Notes: generated by a model not told the origin, from the sequence alone. A stretch of 64,000 nt of DNA from Tritrichomonas musculus (GCA_039105265.1 JAPFFF010000012.1:1922001-1986000), one strand, 5' to 3'; counted from the stretch's first letter, positions 10,856 through 22,872 are shown. Made by a program: numbers and translations.

Positions 10856-13800
10856 GCTATCTGTAGTTCGCTATCTGTAAATCGTCCATCTGTAAATCGT
10901 CCATCTGTAAATCGTCCATCTGTAAATCGTCCATCTGTAGTTCGCTATCTGTAGTTTGCTATCTGTAGTTCGCCATCTGTAAATCGCCATCTGTAGTTCT
11001 CCATCTGTAGTTCTTCATCTGTAAATCGTCCATCTGTGGTTCGCTATCTGTAGTTCTCCATCTGTAGTTTGCCATCTGTAGTTCGCTATCAATAAATCGC
11101 CATCTGTAAATCGTCCATCTGTAGTTTGCCATCTGTAAATCGTCCATCTGTAGTTCGCTATCTGTATTTCTCCATCTGTAGTTTGCTATCTGTAAATCGC
11201 CATCTGTAGTTCGCTATCTGTAGTTTGCTATCTGTAGTTCGCCATCGGTAGTTCTCCATCTGTAGTTCTTCATCTGTAAATCGTCCATCTGTGGTTCGCT
11301 ATCTGTAGTTCTCCATCTGTAGTTTGCCATCTGTAGTTTGCCATCTGTAGTTTGCCATCTGTAGTTTGCCATCTGTAAATCGTCCATCTGTAGTTCGCCA
11401 TCTGTAGTTCGCCATCTGTAGTTCTCCATCTGTAGTTTGCTATCTGTAGTTCGCCATCTGTAAATCGCCATCTGTAAATTGTCCATTTGTAAATCGTCCA
11501 TCTGTAGTTCTCTATCTGTAGTTCTCCATCTGTAGTTTGCTATCTGTAGTTCGGCATCTGTAAATCGCCATCTGTAGTTCTCCATCTGTAGTTCTTCATC
11601 TGTAAATCGTCCATCTGTGATTCGCTATCTGTAGTTTGCTATCTGTAGTTCGGCATCTGTAAATCGCCATCTGTAGTTCTCCATCTGTAGTTCTTCATCT
11701 GTAAATCGTCCATCTGTGGTTCGCTATCTGTAGTTTGCCATCTGTAAATCGCCATCTGTAGTTTGCCATCTGTAAATCGTCCATCTGTAGTTTGCCATCT
11801 GTAAAATCGTCCATCTGTGGTTCGCTATCTGTAGTTCTCCATCTGTAGTTTGCCATCTGTAGTTCGCCATCTGTAAATCGCCATCTGTAGTTCGCTATCT
11901 GTAGTTCTCCATCTGTAGTTTGCTATCTGTAGTTCGCCATCTGTAGTTCTCCATCTGTAGTTCTTCATCTGTAAATCGTCCATCTGTAGTTCGCCATCTG
12001 TAGTTCGCCATCTGTAGTTCTCCATCTGTAGTTTGCTATCTGTAGTTCGCCATCTGTAAATCGCCATCTGTAAATTGTCCATTTGTAAATCGTCCATCTG
12101 TAGTTCGCTATCTGTAGTTCTCCATCTGTAGTTTTCTATCTGTAGTTCGGCATCTGTAAATCGCCATCTGTAGTTCTCCATCTGTAGTTCTTCATCTGTA
12201 AATCGTCCATCTGTGATTCGCTATCTGTAGTTTGCTATCTGTAGTTCGGCATCTGTAAATCGCCATCTGTAGTTCTCCATCTGTAGTTCTTCATCTGTAA
12301 ATCGTCCATCTGTAGTTCGCTATCTGTAGTTTGCCATCTGTAAATCGCCATCTGTAGTTTGCCATCTGTAAATCGTCCATCTGTAGTTTGCCATCTGTAA
12401 ATCGTCCATCTGTGGTTCGCTATCTGTAGTTCTCCATCTGTAGTTTGCCATCTGTAGTTCGCCATCTGTAAATCGCCATCTGTAGTTCGCTATCTGTAGT
12501 TCTCCATCTGTAGTTTGCTATCTGTAGTTCGCCATCTGTAGTTCTCCATCTGTAGTTCTTCATCTGTAAATCGTCCATCTGTGGTTCGCTATCTGTAGTT
12601 CTCCATCTGTAGTTTGCCATCTGTAGTTTGCCATCTGTAGTTTGCCATCTGTAAATCGTCCATCTGTAGTTCGCCATCTGTAGTTCGCCATCTGTAGTTC
12701 GCCATCTGTAGTTCTCCATCTGTGATTCGCTATCTGTAGTTTGCTATCTGTAGTTCGGCATCTGTAAATCGCCATCTGTAGTTCTCCATCTGTAGTTCTT
12801 CATCTGTAAATCGTCCATCTGTAGTTCGCTATCTGTAGTTCGCTATCTGTAGTTTGCCATCTGTAAATCGCCATCTGTAGTTTGCCATCTGTAAATCGTC
12901 CATCTGTAGTTCGCCATCTGTAGTTCTCCATCTGTAGTTTGCTATCTGTAGTTCGGCATCTGTAAATCGCCATCTGTAGTTCTCCATCTGTAGTTCTTCA
13001 TCTGTAAATCGTCCATCTGTAGTTCGCTATCTGTAGTTTGCCATCTGTAAATCGTCCATCTGTGGTTCGCTATCTGTAGTTCTCCATCTGTAGTTTGCCA
13101 TCTGTGGTTCGCTATCTGTAGTTCTCCATCTGTAGTTCTTCATCTGTAAATCGTCCATCTGTAGTTCGCTATCTGTAGTTCGCTATCTGTAGTTTGCCAT
13201 CTGTAAATCGCCATCTGTAGTTTGCCATCTGTAAATCGTCCATCTGTAGTTCGCTATCTGTAGTTCTCCATCTGTAGTTTGCTATCTGTAGTTCGGCATC
13301 TGTAAATCGCCATCTGTAGTTCTCCATCTGTAGTTCTTCATCTGTAAATCGTCCATCTGTAGTTCGCTATCTGTAGTTTGCCATCTGTAAATCGTCCATC
13401 TGTGGTTCGCTATCTGTAGTTCTCCATCTGTAGTTTGCCATCTGTGGTTCGCTATCTGTAGTTCTCCATCTGTAGTTCGCCATCTGTAAATCGCCATCTG
13501 TAAATCGCCATCTGTAGTTCTCCATCTGTAAATCGTCCATCTGTAAATCGTCCATCTGTGGTTCGCTATCTGTAGTTCTCCATCTGTAGTTTGCCATCTG
13601 TAGTTCGCCATCTGTAAATTGTCCATTTGTAAATCGTCCATCTGTAGTTCGCTATCTGTAGTTCTCCATCTGTAGTTTGCTATCTGTAGTTCGCCATTTG
13701 TAAATCGCCATCTGTAGTTCTCCATCTGTAGTTCTTCATCTGTAAATCGTCCATCTGTGGTTCTCTATCTGTAGTTCTCCATCTGTAGTTTGCCATCTGT

Positions 13801-16800
13801 AGTTCGCCATCTGTAAATCGTCCATCTGTAGTTCGCTATCTGTAGTTTGCCATCTGTAAATCGTCCATCTGTGGTTCGCTATCTGTAGTTCTCCATCTGT
13901 AGTTTGCCATCTGTGGTTCGCTATCTGTAGTTCTCCATCTGTAGTTTGCTATCTGTAGTTCGCCATCTGTAAATCGCCATCTGTAGTTCTCCATCTGTAA
14001 ATCGTCCATCTGTAAATCGTCCATCTGTGGTTCGCTATCTGTAGTTCTCCATCTGTAGTTTGCCATCTGTAGTTCGCCATCTGTAAATCGCCATCTGTAA
14101 ATCGTCCATCTGTAAATCGTCCATCTGTAAATCGTCCATCTGTGGTTCGCTATCTGTAAATCGCCATCTGTAAATCGTCCATCTGTGGTTCGCTATCTGT
14201 AGTTCTCCATCTGTAGTTTGCCATCTGTAGTTCGCTATCTTTAAATCGCCATCTGTAGTTCTCCATCTGTAGTTTGCCATCTGTAAATCGTCCATCTGTA
14301 GTTCGCTATCTGTAGTTCTCCATCTGTAGTTTGCTATCTGTAGTTCGCCATCTTTAAATCGCCATCTGTAAATTGTCCATTTGTAAATCGTCCATCTGTA
14401 AATCGTCCATCTGTGGTTCGCTATCTGTAGTTCTCCATCTGTAGTTCTCCATCTGTAGTTCGCTATCTGTAAATCGCCATCTGTAAATCGTCCATCTGTA
14501 GTTTGCCATCTGTAAATCGTCCATCTGTGGTTCGCTATCTGTAGTTCTCCATCTGTAGTTTGCCATCTGTAGTTCGCCATCTGTAAATCGCCATCTGTAG
14601 TTCGCTATCTGTAGTTCTCCATCTGTAGTTTGCTATCTGTAGTTCGCCATCTGTAGTTCTCCATCTGTAGTTCTTCATCTGTAAATCGTCCATCTGTGGT
14701 TCGCTATCTGTAGTTCTCCATCTGTAGTTTGCCATCTGTAGTTTGCCATCTGTAGTTTGCCATCTGTAAATCGTCCATCTGTAGTTCGCCATCTGTAGTT
14801 CGCCATCTGTAGTTCGCCATCTGTAGTTCTCCATCTGTAGTTTGCTATCTGTAGTTCGCCATCTGTAAATCGCCATCTGTAAATTGTCCATTTGTAAATC
14901 GTCCATCTGTAGTTCGCTATCTGTAGTTCTCCATCTGTAGTTTTCTATCTGTAGTTCGGCATCTGTAAATCGCCATCTGTAGTTCTCCATCTGTAGTTCT
15001 TCATCTGTAAATCGTCCATCTGTAGTTCGCTATCTGTAGTTTGCCATCTGTAAATCGCCATCTGTAGTTTGCCATCTGTAAATCGTCCATCTGTGGTTCG
15101 CTATCTGTAGTTTGCTATCTGTAGTTCGTAATCTGTAAATCGCCATCTGTAGTTCTCCATCTGTAGTTCTTCATCTGTAAATCGTCCATCTGTAGTTCGC
15201 TATCTGTAGTTTGCCATCTGTAAATCGTCCATCTGTGGTTCGCTATCTGTAGTTCTCCATCTGTAGTTTGCCATCTGTGGTTCGCTATCTGTAGTTCTCC
15301 ATCTGTAGTTCGCCATCTGTAAATCGCCATCTGTAAATCGCCATCTGTAGTTCTCCATCTGTAAATCGTCCATCTGTAAATCGTCCATCTGTGGTTCGCT
15401 ATCTGTAGTTCTCCATCTGTAGTTTGCCATCTGTAGTTCGCCATCTGTAAATTGTCCATTTGTAAATCGTCCATCTGTAGTTCGCTATCTGTAGTTCTCC
15501 ATCTGTAGTTTGCTATCTGTAGTTCGCCATTTGTAAATCGCCATCTGTAGTTCTCCATCTGTAGTTCTTCATCTGTAAATCGTCCATCTGTGGTTCTCTA
15601 TCTGTAGTTCTCCATCTGTAGTTTGCCATCTGTAGTTCGCCATCTGTAAATCGTCCATCTGTAGTTCGCTATCTGTAGTTTGCCATCTGTAAATCGTCCA
15701 TCTGTGGTTCGCTATCTGTAGTTCTCCATCTGTAGTTTGCCATCTGTGGTTCGCTATCTGTAGTTCTCCATCTGTAGTTTGCTATCTGTAGTTCGCCATC
15801 TGTAAATCGCCATCTGTAGTTCTCCATCTGTAAATCGTCCATCTGTAAATCGTCCATCTGTGGTTCGCTATCTGTAGTTCTCCATCTGTAGTTTGCCATC
15901 TGTAGTTCGCCATCTGTAAATCGCCATCTGTAAATCGTCCATCTGTAAATCGTCCATCTGTAAATCGTCCATCTGTGGTTCGCTATCTGTAAATCGCCAT
16001 CTGTAAATCGTCCATCTGTAAATCGTCCATCTGTGGTTCGCTATCTGTAGTTCTCCATCTGTAGTTTGCCATCTGTAGTTCGCTATCTTTAAATCGCCAT
16101 CTGTAGTTCTCCATCTGTAGTTCGCCATCTTTAAATCGCCATCTGTAAATTGTCCATTTGTAAATCGTCCATCTGTAAATCGTCCATCTGTGGTTCGCTA
16201 TCTGTAGTTCTCCATCTGTAGTTCTCCATCTGTAGTTCGCTATCTGTAAATCGCCATCTGTAAATCGTCCATCTGTAGTTTGCCATCTGTAAATCGTCCA
16301 TCTGTGGTTCGCTATCTGTAGTTCTCCATCTGTAGTTTGCCATCTGTAGTTCGCCATCTGTAAATCGCCATCTGTAAATTGTCCATTTGTAAATCGTCCA
16401 TCTGTAGTTCGCTATCTGTAGTTCTCCATCTGTAGTTTTCTATCTGTAGTTCGCCATCTGTAGTTCTCCATCTGTAGTTTGCTATCTGTAGTTCGCCATC
16501 TGTAAATCGCCATCTGTAGTTTGCCATCTGTAAATCGTCCATCTGTAGTTCTCCATCTGTAGTTTGCTATCTGTAGTTCGCCATCTGTAAATCGCCATCT
16601 GTAAATTGTCCATTTGTAAATCGTCCATCTGTAGTTCGCTATCTGTAGTTCTCCATCTGTAGTTTTCTATCTGTAGTTCGCCATCTGTAGTTCTCCATCT
16701 GTAGTTTGCTATCTGTAGTTCGCCATCTGTAAATCGCCATCTGTAGTTTGCCATCTGTAAATCGTCCATCTGTAGTTCTCCATCTGTAGTTTGCTATCTG

Positions 16801-17828
16801 TAGTTCGCCATCTGTAAATCGCCATCTGTAAATTGTCCATTTGTAAATCGTCCATCTGTAGTTCGCTATCTGTAGTTCTCCATCTGTAGTTTTCTATCTG
16901 TAGTTCGCCATCTGTAGTTCTCCATCTGTAGTTTGCTATCTGTAGTTCGCCATCTGTAAATCGCCATCTGTAGTTTGCCATCTGTAAATCGTCCATCTGT
17001 AGTTCTCCATCTGTAGTTTGCTATCTGTAGTTCGCCATCTGTAAATCGCCATCTGTAGTTTGCCATCTGTAAATCGTCCATCTGTAGTTCGCCATCTGTA
17101 GTTTGCTATCTGTAGTTCGCCATCTGTAAATCGCCATCTGTAGTTTGCCATCTGTAAATCGTCCATCTGTAGTTCGCCATCTGTAGTTCTCCATCTGTAG
17201 TTCGCCATCTGTAGTTCGCCATCTGTAGTTCGCCATCTGTAGTTCTCCATCTGTAGTTCTTCATCTGTAAATCGTCCATCTGTAGTTCGCTATCTGTAGT
17301 TTGCCATCTGTAAATCGCCATCTGTAGTTTGCCATCTGTAAATCGTCCATCTGTAGTTCGCCATCTGTAGTTCTCCATCTGTAGTTTGCTATCTGTAGTT
17401 CGCCATCTGTAAATCGCCATCTGTAAATTGTCCATTTGTAAATCGTCCATCTGTAGTTCGCTATCTGTAGTTTGCCATCTGTAGTTCTCCATCTGTAGTT
17501 CTCCATCTGTAGTTCGCTATCTGTAAATCGCCATCTGTAGTTCTCCATCTGTAGTTTGCCATCTGTAAATCGTCCATCTGTAGTTCGCTATCTGTAGTTT
17601 GCCATCTGTAAATCGTCCATCTGTAGTTCGCCATCTGTAGTTCTCCATCTGTAGTTTGCTATCTGTAGTTCGCCATCTGTAAATCGCCATCTGTAAATTG
17701 TCCATTTGTAAATCGTCCATCTGTAGTTTGCTATCTGTAGTTCGCTATCTGTAAATCGCCATCTGTAAATTGTCCATTTGTAAATCGTCCATCTGTAGTT
17801 TGCTATCTGTAGTTCGCTCGCTATCTTT
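10856..17828. repeat. About 7-kb satellite of a 14/15-bp unit with higher-order repeats
   Basis: The unit is CATCTGTAGTTCGC with a constant ATCTGTA half and a variable half drawn from a small set (AGTTCGC, AGTTTGC, AGTTCTC, AGTTCTT, AAATCGC and the 15-bp form AAATCGTCC). Roughly 490 units fit. Blocks of units recur: about 13282-14065 reappears almost exactly at 15115-15898 (offset 1,833 bp), and a 227-bp block repeats about three times between 16312 and 16996. Reverse-strand frames (YRWRTTDGELQ and similar) are open in all three phases only because the unit lacks stops; the 14/15-bp mix shifts phase constantly, so I reject coding. Subtelomeric, centromeric or heterochromatic roles are possible but untested. 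Confidence 0.95.
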
Positions 17829-18064
17829 AACTTGGCGCCAAGTTTAAAAAATTTTTCCAAAAAGTTGAAAAATTTATAAATTAATTTTTGGAAAAAAAGT
17901 TTAAAGACCTTTTTACAAAAAGTTTATAGACCTTCTTTCAAATGCTATCAAAAAGTTTAAAGATATTATTTGAAAAAGTTTAAAGACTTTATTTCAATGA
18001 ATTGTGAGCAATTCAAAAAGTGGTGTATGCTTAAACGATTGGCCCAAAATTTTGTCTGTTGTCC
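17829..18064. other. Array border: 16-bp palindrome and dispersed repeat
   Basis: The satellite ends directly at a perfect palindrome AACTTGGCGCCAAGTT (17829-17844). It is followed by four loose copies of AAAAAGTTTAAAGAC. At 18011-18054 there is a repeat shared in inverse with 8502-8542. No gene is seen. Confidence 0.65.
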
Positions 18065-19224
18065 AAAGGAGCACGGGTAACCGTTTTTCGTACGTTAAGA
18101 AGCCTTAAAAAAACATTTATATCTTATTATAAAAACAAGAAAAAACAATATTTTTTAAATATATTGATTATTTATATTAGGTAATATAATCCATAATGAT
18201 ACATTACATAATTATTTCAAGTGTGATGAAATAAAGTCCTAATGATGTTTTTTTTTGATCATCCAAAGGACTTGTAAATTAATAGTTTTGATATTTTATT
18301 TTTGTGCTAAATGATAAAATGATATTATATCTTTTAAATAAAATTTATAGTAGATTTATAAAATTTCCAAATCACATTTTTTATTTTTGAAATCCTGGGG
18401 AATATTCTTTTCTGTTGAGTGTTTATTTACATTGATATTTTATTTTGTACCACGATTGGTGTTAATAATTCTATTATATTATAATTAATGTTTTGCTGAT
18501 ACGGAATTTTTATTACAAAATATAATTTTTTTAATATATATTTATTTAATAAAGCATATTAAATATAGTATTTTCATTTTGGAGTTGAAAAGATAATAAT
18601 TTCAAGAATATTTATGTTTATTAAAAATCAAAGTTTTCGGGAAAATAATAAAAAATAATTGTTATATATAATCATACCAAGCAAATATAATTATTTATCT
18701 GCAGAAAAAATCAATTAATTATGATATTTATGTATTTTAATGATGTTTGGAGGTTCTATGATATTTTATTATTAAATTTTAATAATAAAATAGACTATTA
18801 TCTTTAATATAATGAAATTTCATTTCCAAAATAACTAAATACATAAGTAAATTCAGACTAAAAAATGAATAAAATAAAAAAAATTGAGTAGTGAAAATAA
18901 ATTATCGTTCAATTTGTCAACTTTTTGAATTATTTTTATACTTTGATATTTTTCTTTCATTTGTCGATAAATCGATTTATTTCTGTGTATTTACACCACT
19001 TCTATCAAACATGTAAAAACGTTTAGAATTAAAATTCGTACGTTAGTTCTGAAAAGTTAAACTTTTTGATAACTTAGATTTTTAAAACATGAATAATGTT
19101 TTTCCCCTACGATAGATTTTTTTTTGGTCTATATAAAACTTGCTTAAAAACTAATATACTATATAATATTTCAATATGAAGTCGAAACGACGATTTTCAA
19201 TAACCGCCAAAGTCGTGCTCCTTT
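18065..19224. mobile_element. 1,160-bp hAT-like non-autonomous element
   Basis: A perfect 8-bp direct repeat TGTTGTCC (18057-18064 and 19225-19232) flanks inverted termini AAAGGAGCACG and CGTGCTCCTTT. Eight-base target duplications are typical of hAT transposons. The interior is AT-rich and non-coding. The larger element at 26515-38235 also starts AAAGG and also has an 8-bp duplication, so the two probably belong to one mobilisation group. The target was itself a repeat ending in a TTAAGGGACAACA-type terminus also seen at 6255. Confidence 0.75.
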
Positions 19225-19232
19225 TGTTGTCC

Positions 19233-20002
19233 CTTAAAAATTAAAAAAATGTTATATTTTTTTTATTTAATAAGATATCATTATTTTAAATTGAATGAAA
19301 CGCGAAAATTAAAAAACTAAGTTTATATTTTATTTTTTTTTTTTTTAAATTAAATATTAGAGCCCCGCGTGAAAAACTTTTTTTTTGAAAAAAACAAACT
19401 TTTTCTGATATAAGTACACTTTTTCATAATATAATAATTTTATTTCCGAATAAGTCAAAATTTTTCCGAATAAGTCAAAATTTTAGAAAAAAATTATTTT
19501 AATATAAACAAAATTACTTATTCATGAAAACAAATGTTATTTCCCAAAAAATAATTTATTTAAATATAGTAATATAGAGAAATAAAAAAAATAATTTATA
19601 TTTTTATTTCTTTCAATTAACCCACTTTTTGAATAAAAATAACCTGCTAAAAAATGTCAATAACTCTTTATGAGAAAAAGTTATTCAAAAAGTGTTAATT
19701 GAAAGGAATTCCTGTTTGTTTAATCTACTTTTCGAGCTTCTTTCAAAAAGTAGGTTCCAATAATTGGTGAATATAAAAAAGATTGCAATAAAATTTCAAA
19801 ATTTTTTGGCTTAAAGTGTGTGTTGAAGGTGTAATATATTATAATGTTTGTTCTCCTATCTAATGTTGACAGAAAAGCCACGAAGTTTGAAAAAACAAAT
19901 TAAAAATAAGGTTTTTGTTATTTTAACGTCTTTATTCAAAAAGTTTTGAAAATAAATTTCCGAATACTGATAGTCCAGAAAAAGATTACTTAATTTTTTT
20001 TC
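19233..20002. other. Gene-free AT-rich stretch
   Basis: There is no coding frame. A short direct duplication (TTTTTCCGAATAAGTCAAAA twice near 19439-19482) and many AAAAAGTT words are present. Nothing else stands out. Confidence 0.5.
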
Positions 20003-20082
20003 TGAAGTCACGGGAATCGAACCTGTGACCCCAAAAAAATCTAGTCCAAGATTAATAATAATTTACACAGTTGATCGAAAAG
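20003..20082 (-). pseudogene. tRNA-derived relic
   Basis: On the minus strand the last third reads GGTCACAGGTTCGATTCCCG followed by TGACTTC. This is an excellent T-arm and Pol III B box (GGTTCGATTCC) with one stem mismatch. It is preceded by an anticodon-arm-like hairpin (AATCT TGGACT AGATT). The 5' part is AT-rich, with only a weak A-box resemblance and no acceptor strand complementary to the 3' end. I therefore read it as a tRNA pseudogene or the tRNA-derived part of a SINE, not a working tRNA. Confidence 0.6.
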
Positions 20083-20327
20083 CTCTCAAAAAAAAAGTAA
20101 AAGTTATTAAAAAGTTTGTTTTTTATTAACTTTTTCTTAGAATAAAAATTATTTACACATTATTGGACTTGCATAATCCCGTTATTTTATGCTGCTGCAA
20201 TTGGTGCTAAAAACAACCTTATGTAACCTTCTTTTAGTATATTAATTTGTTAAATGAAAATGCAAGGATATGGACCAGATATAAAAAATGAAATATAATT
20301 ACGACTTCTGCATAATAAATATTTAAG

Positions 20328-20423
20328 GTGATCATAAATACCGCCAACGTCAACAGCGGCATCACATTGATCGATTACATCGGGATCTCTTGTTCGAATG
20401 TAGGAAGCATTTTTGAATTCATC
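20328..20423 (-). pseudogene. Fragment of MYG1 (UPF0160) exonuclease gene
   Basis: The minus strand encodes 32 residues that include IRTRDPDVIDQCDAAVDVGG followed by IYDH. In the MYG1/GAMM1 family this matches the conserved block '-IVRTRDP----CD-VVDVGG-YD' near the N-terminus of the DHH-like nuclease fold. MYG1 proteins are 3'-5' RNA exonucleases of about 300-400 residues, so less than a tenth remains. After YDH the frame stays open briefly but loses family resemblance (the next expected residues would include the His-rich metal site). Upstream sequence is unrelated AT-rich DNA. This is a broken host gene fragment, probably left by rearrangement. Confidence 0.65.
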
Positions 20424-20685
20424 TGTTTAAAAAAAAGATTTTTATATTCAATTTAATTATCATTATATCCCAAATTTCTTTAATTTAATAATAATTAATA
20501 TTTCATTATAAATATCATTATATTATTTATTATTTTATTTTTTGAAAAATAAAAACTATAACTATTTTAAGAGTAGATACATACCTAATTAACTAGTAAA
20601 AAATTTTGAAATAAATTTTCAAAGAAACTAAATTTTCTTTATCAAAAATTCAATATGTTTTCAAAAGTCTTTTTTACATTATTTC

Positions 20686-21051
20686 AAATATTTAAGGTTC
20701 TCCTTCCCAAAAAAAATGTAAATTATTCAATATTGAATTAACTCATAGAATAAATAATTCAATAGAGCATTTTTCGGAAAAAGTTTTGGTGAAAAATAAA
20801 AAAATTTGGCCTCAACGATTAAATCTTATTTTTTTCAAAATTAAATTGATTTTTTAATTCTATGATTTCTATCTGTAAAAAAAAAAATCGATAAGATTTC
20901 ATAAAAACATCATTATCAAATCATTTGAAATATATATCTATATAAATTTAATATTTTAATTTATTTTTAAAAACGATATTTATGCATATTTTATTTGTGA
21001 AATCTCATTGAATTTATTCTTTTAAATATGAAAGGAGAACCTTAAATATTT
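20686..21051. mobile_element. 366-bp MITE
   Basis: The ends are perfect inverted repeats of 20 bp (AAATATTTAAGGTTCTCCTT and its complement), centred on a TTAAGG terminus. The interior is AT-rich with no gene. A TTAA or TA duplication is possible, but the palindromic flank makes the exact boundary ambiguous. A diverged relative occurs at 6290-6393. Confidence 0.75.
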
Positions 21052-21254
21052 AATGAAAAACAAAAAATAATTCACTTGTTATATTACTTTATATAATTTA
21101 ATATTATTTTTAATAGGAAACAAATAAAAATGTATTTATATATTTATTATTTATAAATATATTAATGTTTTATTTTTGAGAACAGTAAAATAATTTGTGA
21201 AAACTTTATTTATAAATTGACCTTTTTATTTTTATGGAAGGAAAGCCGATCTAA

Positions 21255-21659
21255 AAGCCATTTGAAAGAGTCAAGCATGACAGCCTTGTTTATTTAATAG
21301 ACTTTGTGGAAAATACAGCTAGTATAATCGGATGTGATTCTATCAAAGATGAAATAATAATTCAATATTCAATCAGCATCAAAGAAAAGGAATTTACTAG
21401 TATATCAGAAAAAGCTTTTAAATTTTCTCAAGCAAAATCGATTATAATTCCAAATTATTCCGAAATTCACGTAATTGCCAAAAAAGCATTTTTTAAATCG
21501 TCAATTGAAACTTTTGCCGTTACACAGCATCTTACTCATATAGAAGAAAGTGCTTTTGCACATTGTTTACAACTTCGGACAGTCAATATCCCAAATAATA
21601 CTGAACTTCAGATGATTGGTAAATATGCGTTCTCACATATAAACATATATCACATTTAA
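21255..21659 (+). pseudogene. BspA-like leucine-rich repeat protein, truncated
   Basis: The frame contains LRR_5-type (BspA, Treponema pallidum-like) repeats: FTSISEKAFKFS, HVIAKKAFFKSSIETFAV, LTHIEESAFAHCLQLRTVNI and LQMIGKYAFSH. This family is massively expanded in Trichomonas and Tritrichomonas, where members are candidate surface or adhesion proteins. The frame is open from 21255 without an ATG before the family-like sequence. It stops just after the 'GKYAFSH' half-repeat, where intact members continue for hundreds of residues. It is best read as a pseudogene or 5' fragment, and it is the strongest lineage marker in the window. Confidence 0.75.
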
Positions 21660-22064
21660 GGTATATATAAATTATATAATTATATATGTTCTTTTTTTTT
21701 TTTTTTTTTTTTTTTTTATTTTTTTTTAAAAAAAAAAATACGTTAATTTTAAAAAATACGTTAATTTGTGTAACTTATTTGTAGACTATCAGTAAGTCTG
21801 TTTTTCCGAATAAGTATGTTTTTTCATAAAACAAATTTTTATTATAAAAAAGTCACTTTTTCTATAAAAAAATATTTATTCTAATATAAATGATATAGTA
21901 GTATATACTAGTCGGTTTCCGGTGGGGTTAGCACCCACACCGTCAACACGAACTAGTTAAAAAAAAATAAAAATAAAAAAAAAAAAATAAAAATAAAAAA
22001 AAAAAAAATTAAAAAAAATTTCTTCTTCTTCTTTTCATGTTATCCCACCCACCCACCTCAAAGC
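21660..22064. other. Low-complexity stretch with a hairpin
   Basis: A T run near 21692-21717, A-rich AAAATAAA repeats near 21961-22018, a CTT run near 22021 and CCCACCCACCCACC near 22045 are present. There is no gene. The hairpin at 21920-21942 is listed separately. Confidence 0.6.
21920..21942. other. GC-rich hairpin
   Basis: CGGTGGGGTTAGCACCCACA followed by CCG forms an eight-pair stem with one bulged A and a six-base loop, in strongly AT-rich surroundings. It lies about 120 bp beyond the stop of the reverse-strand gene at 22065. It could mark a 3' end or an element terminus. Confidence 0.55.
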
Positions 22065-22872
22065 TCACCATTTATGAAATAGTTTCCATTGGTTTGGAAT
22101 ACTATTGTAATACAACAAATTGGGTGGAAGTAAGTTGGTAAGATAATCGAGATGCTTATTTATATTATCTTGCGTAACCAAGCCTTGTTTGGCAGCGCTT
22201 TGTGTTACCGCACAATTCTCGATATAGAATGTTATCTCCAAACGTAATAAACCTGTTTCGACACATTTAGAAATACTTTGTTTTAATATTTGTTCGGGGT
22301 TATCGATCCAATTGGAATAATGGTTTCCAACCTTACCTCGAAAAGAAGGGAACTCGATAGATTGTACAAATTTGTTATAGAATTTATATCGAACTGTTCC
22401 AAAAGTAGATTTCGTAATAAAGGTTAAACAGTTCTTTCGAACAAAGCAATCGTTAGATAATATAGTACATGTTTCTTGGGGAAATACTGTTTCCTCTATT
22501 TCGTCTCCTTGCATACGAAATCCAGATTGTTGTAACAAATAATGTATTACAGATTCTTTATTAATAACTCCTTGGAAATCTTGTGTAAAATCGATATCGT
22601 GTATAAATATTCCTTCTTTGTTTAGAACATCGATAACAGTTGCATTAGTAATTAGATTGTAAATTAATTCGATATCGATATTGGGAAGAGAGACCTTAAT
22701 ATATTGTCGAATAGTATTGTTTTCGTATGCAGGACGAGTTGGCTTAATATGTGTTTTGTTAATCGAGATACCCAATGTATTAAAGATTCGTTTAATCTTC
22801 TCGGTATTTTCGGCAAGGAATGGTGCAATTTCTTTAAGTAATTTGTTTATCCAAGTGTCTGTATTATCTGTA

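Noticed and set aside
10856-17828. CRISPR array
   Set aside because: Units are contiguous with no spacers, the period is 14-15 bp and the host is a eukaryote.
10959-17860. Many reverse-strand open frames of YRWRTTDGELQ repeats
   Set aside because: They arise because the 14/15-bp satellite unit has no stop codon in any reverse frame. Phases interleave and shift with every 15-bp unit, and starts are just repeat ATGs.
20003-20082. Functional tRNA gene
   Set aside because: The T arm is convincing, but there is no complementary acceptor strand, the D arm is poor and the anticodon loop has the wrong size.
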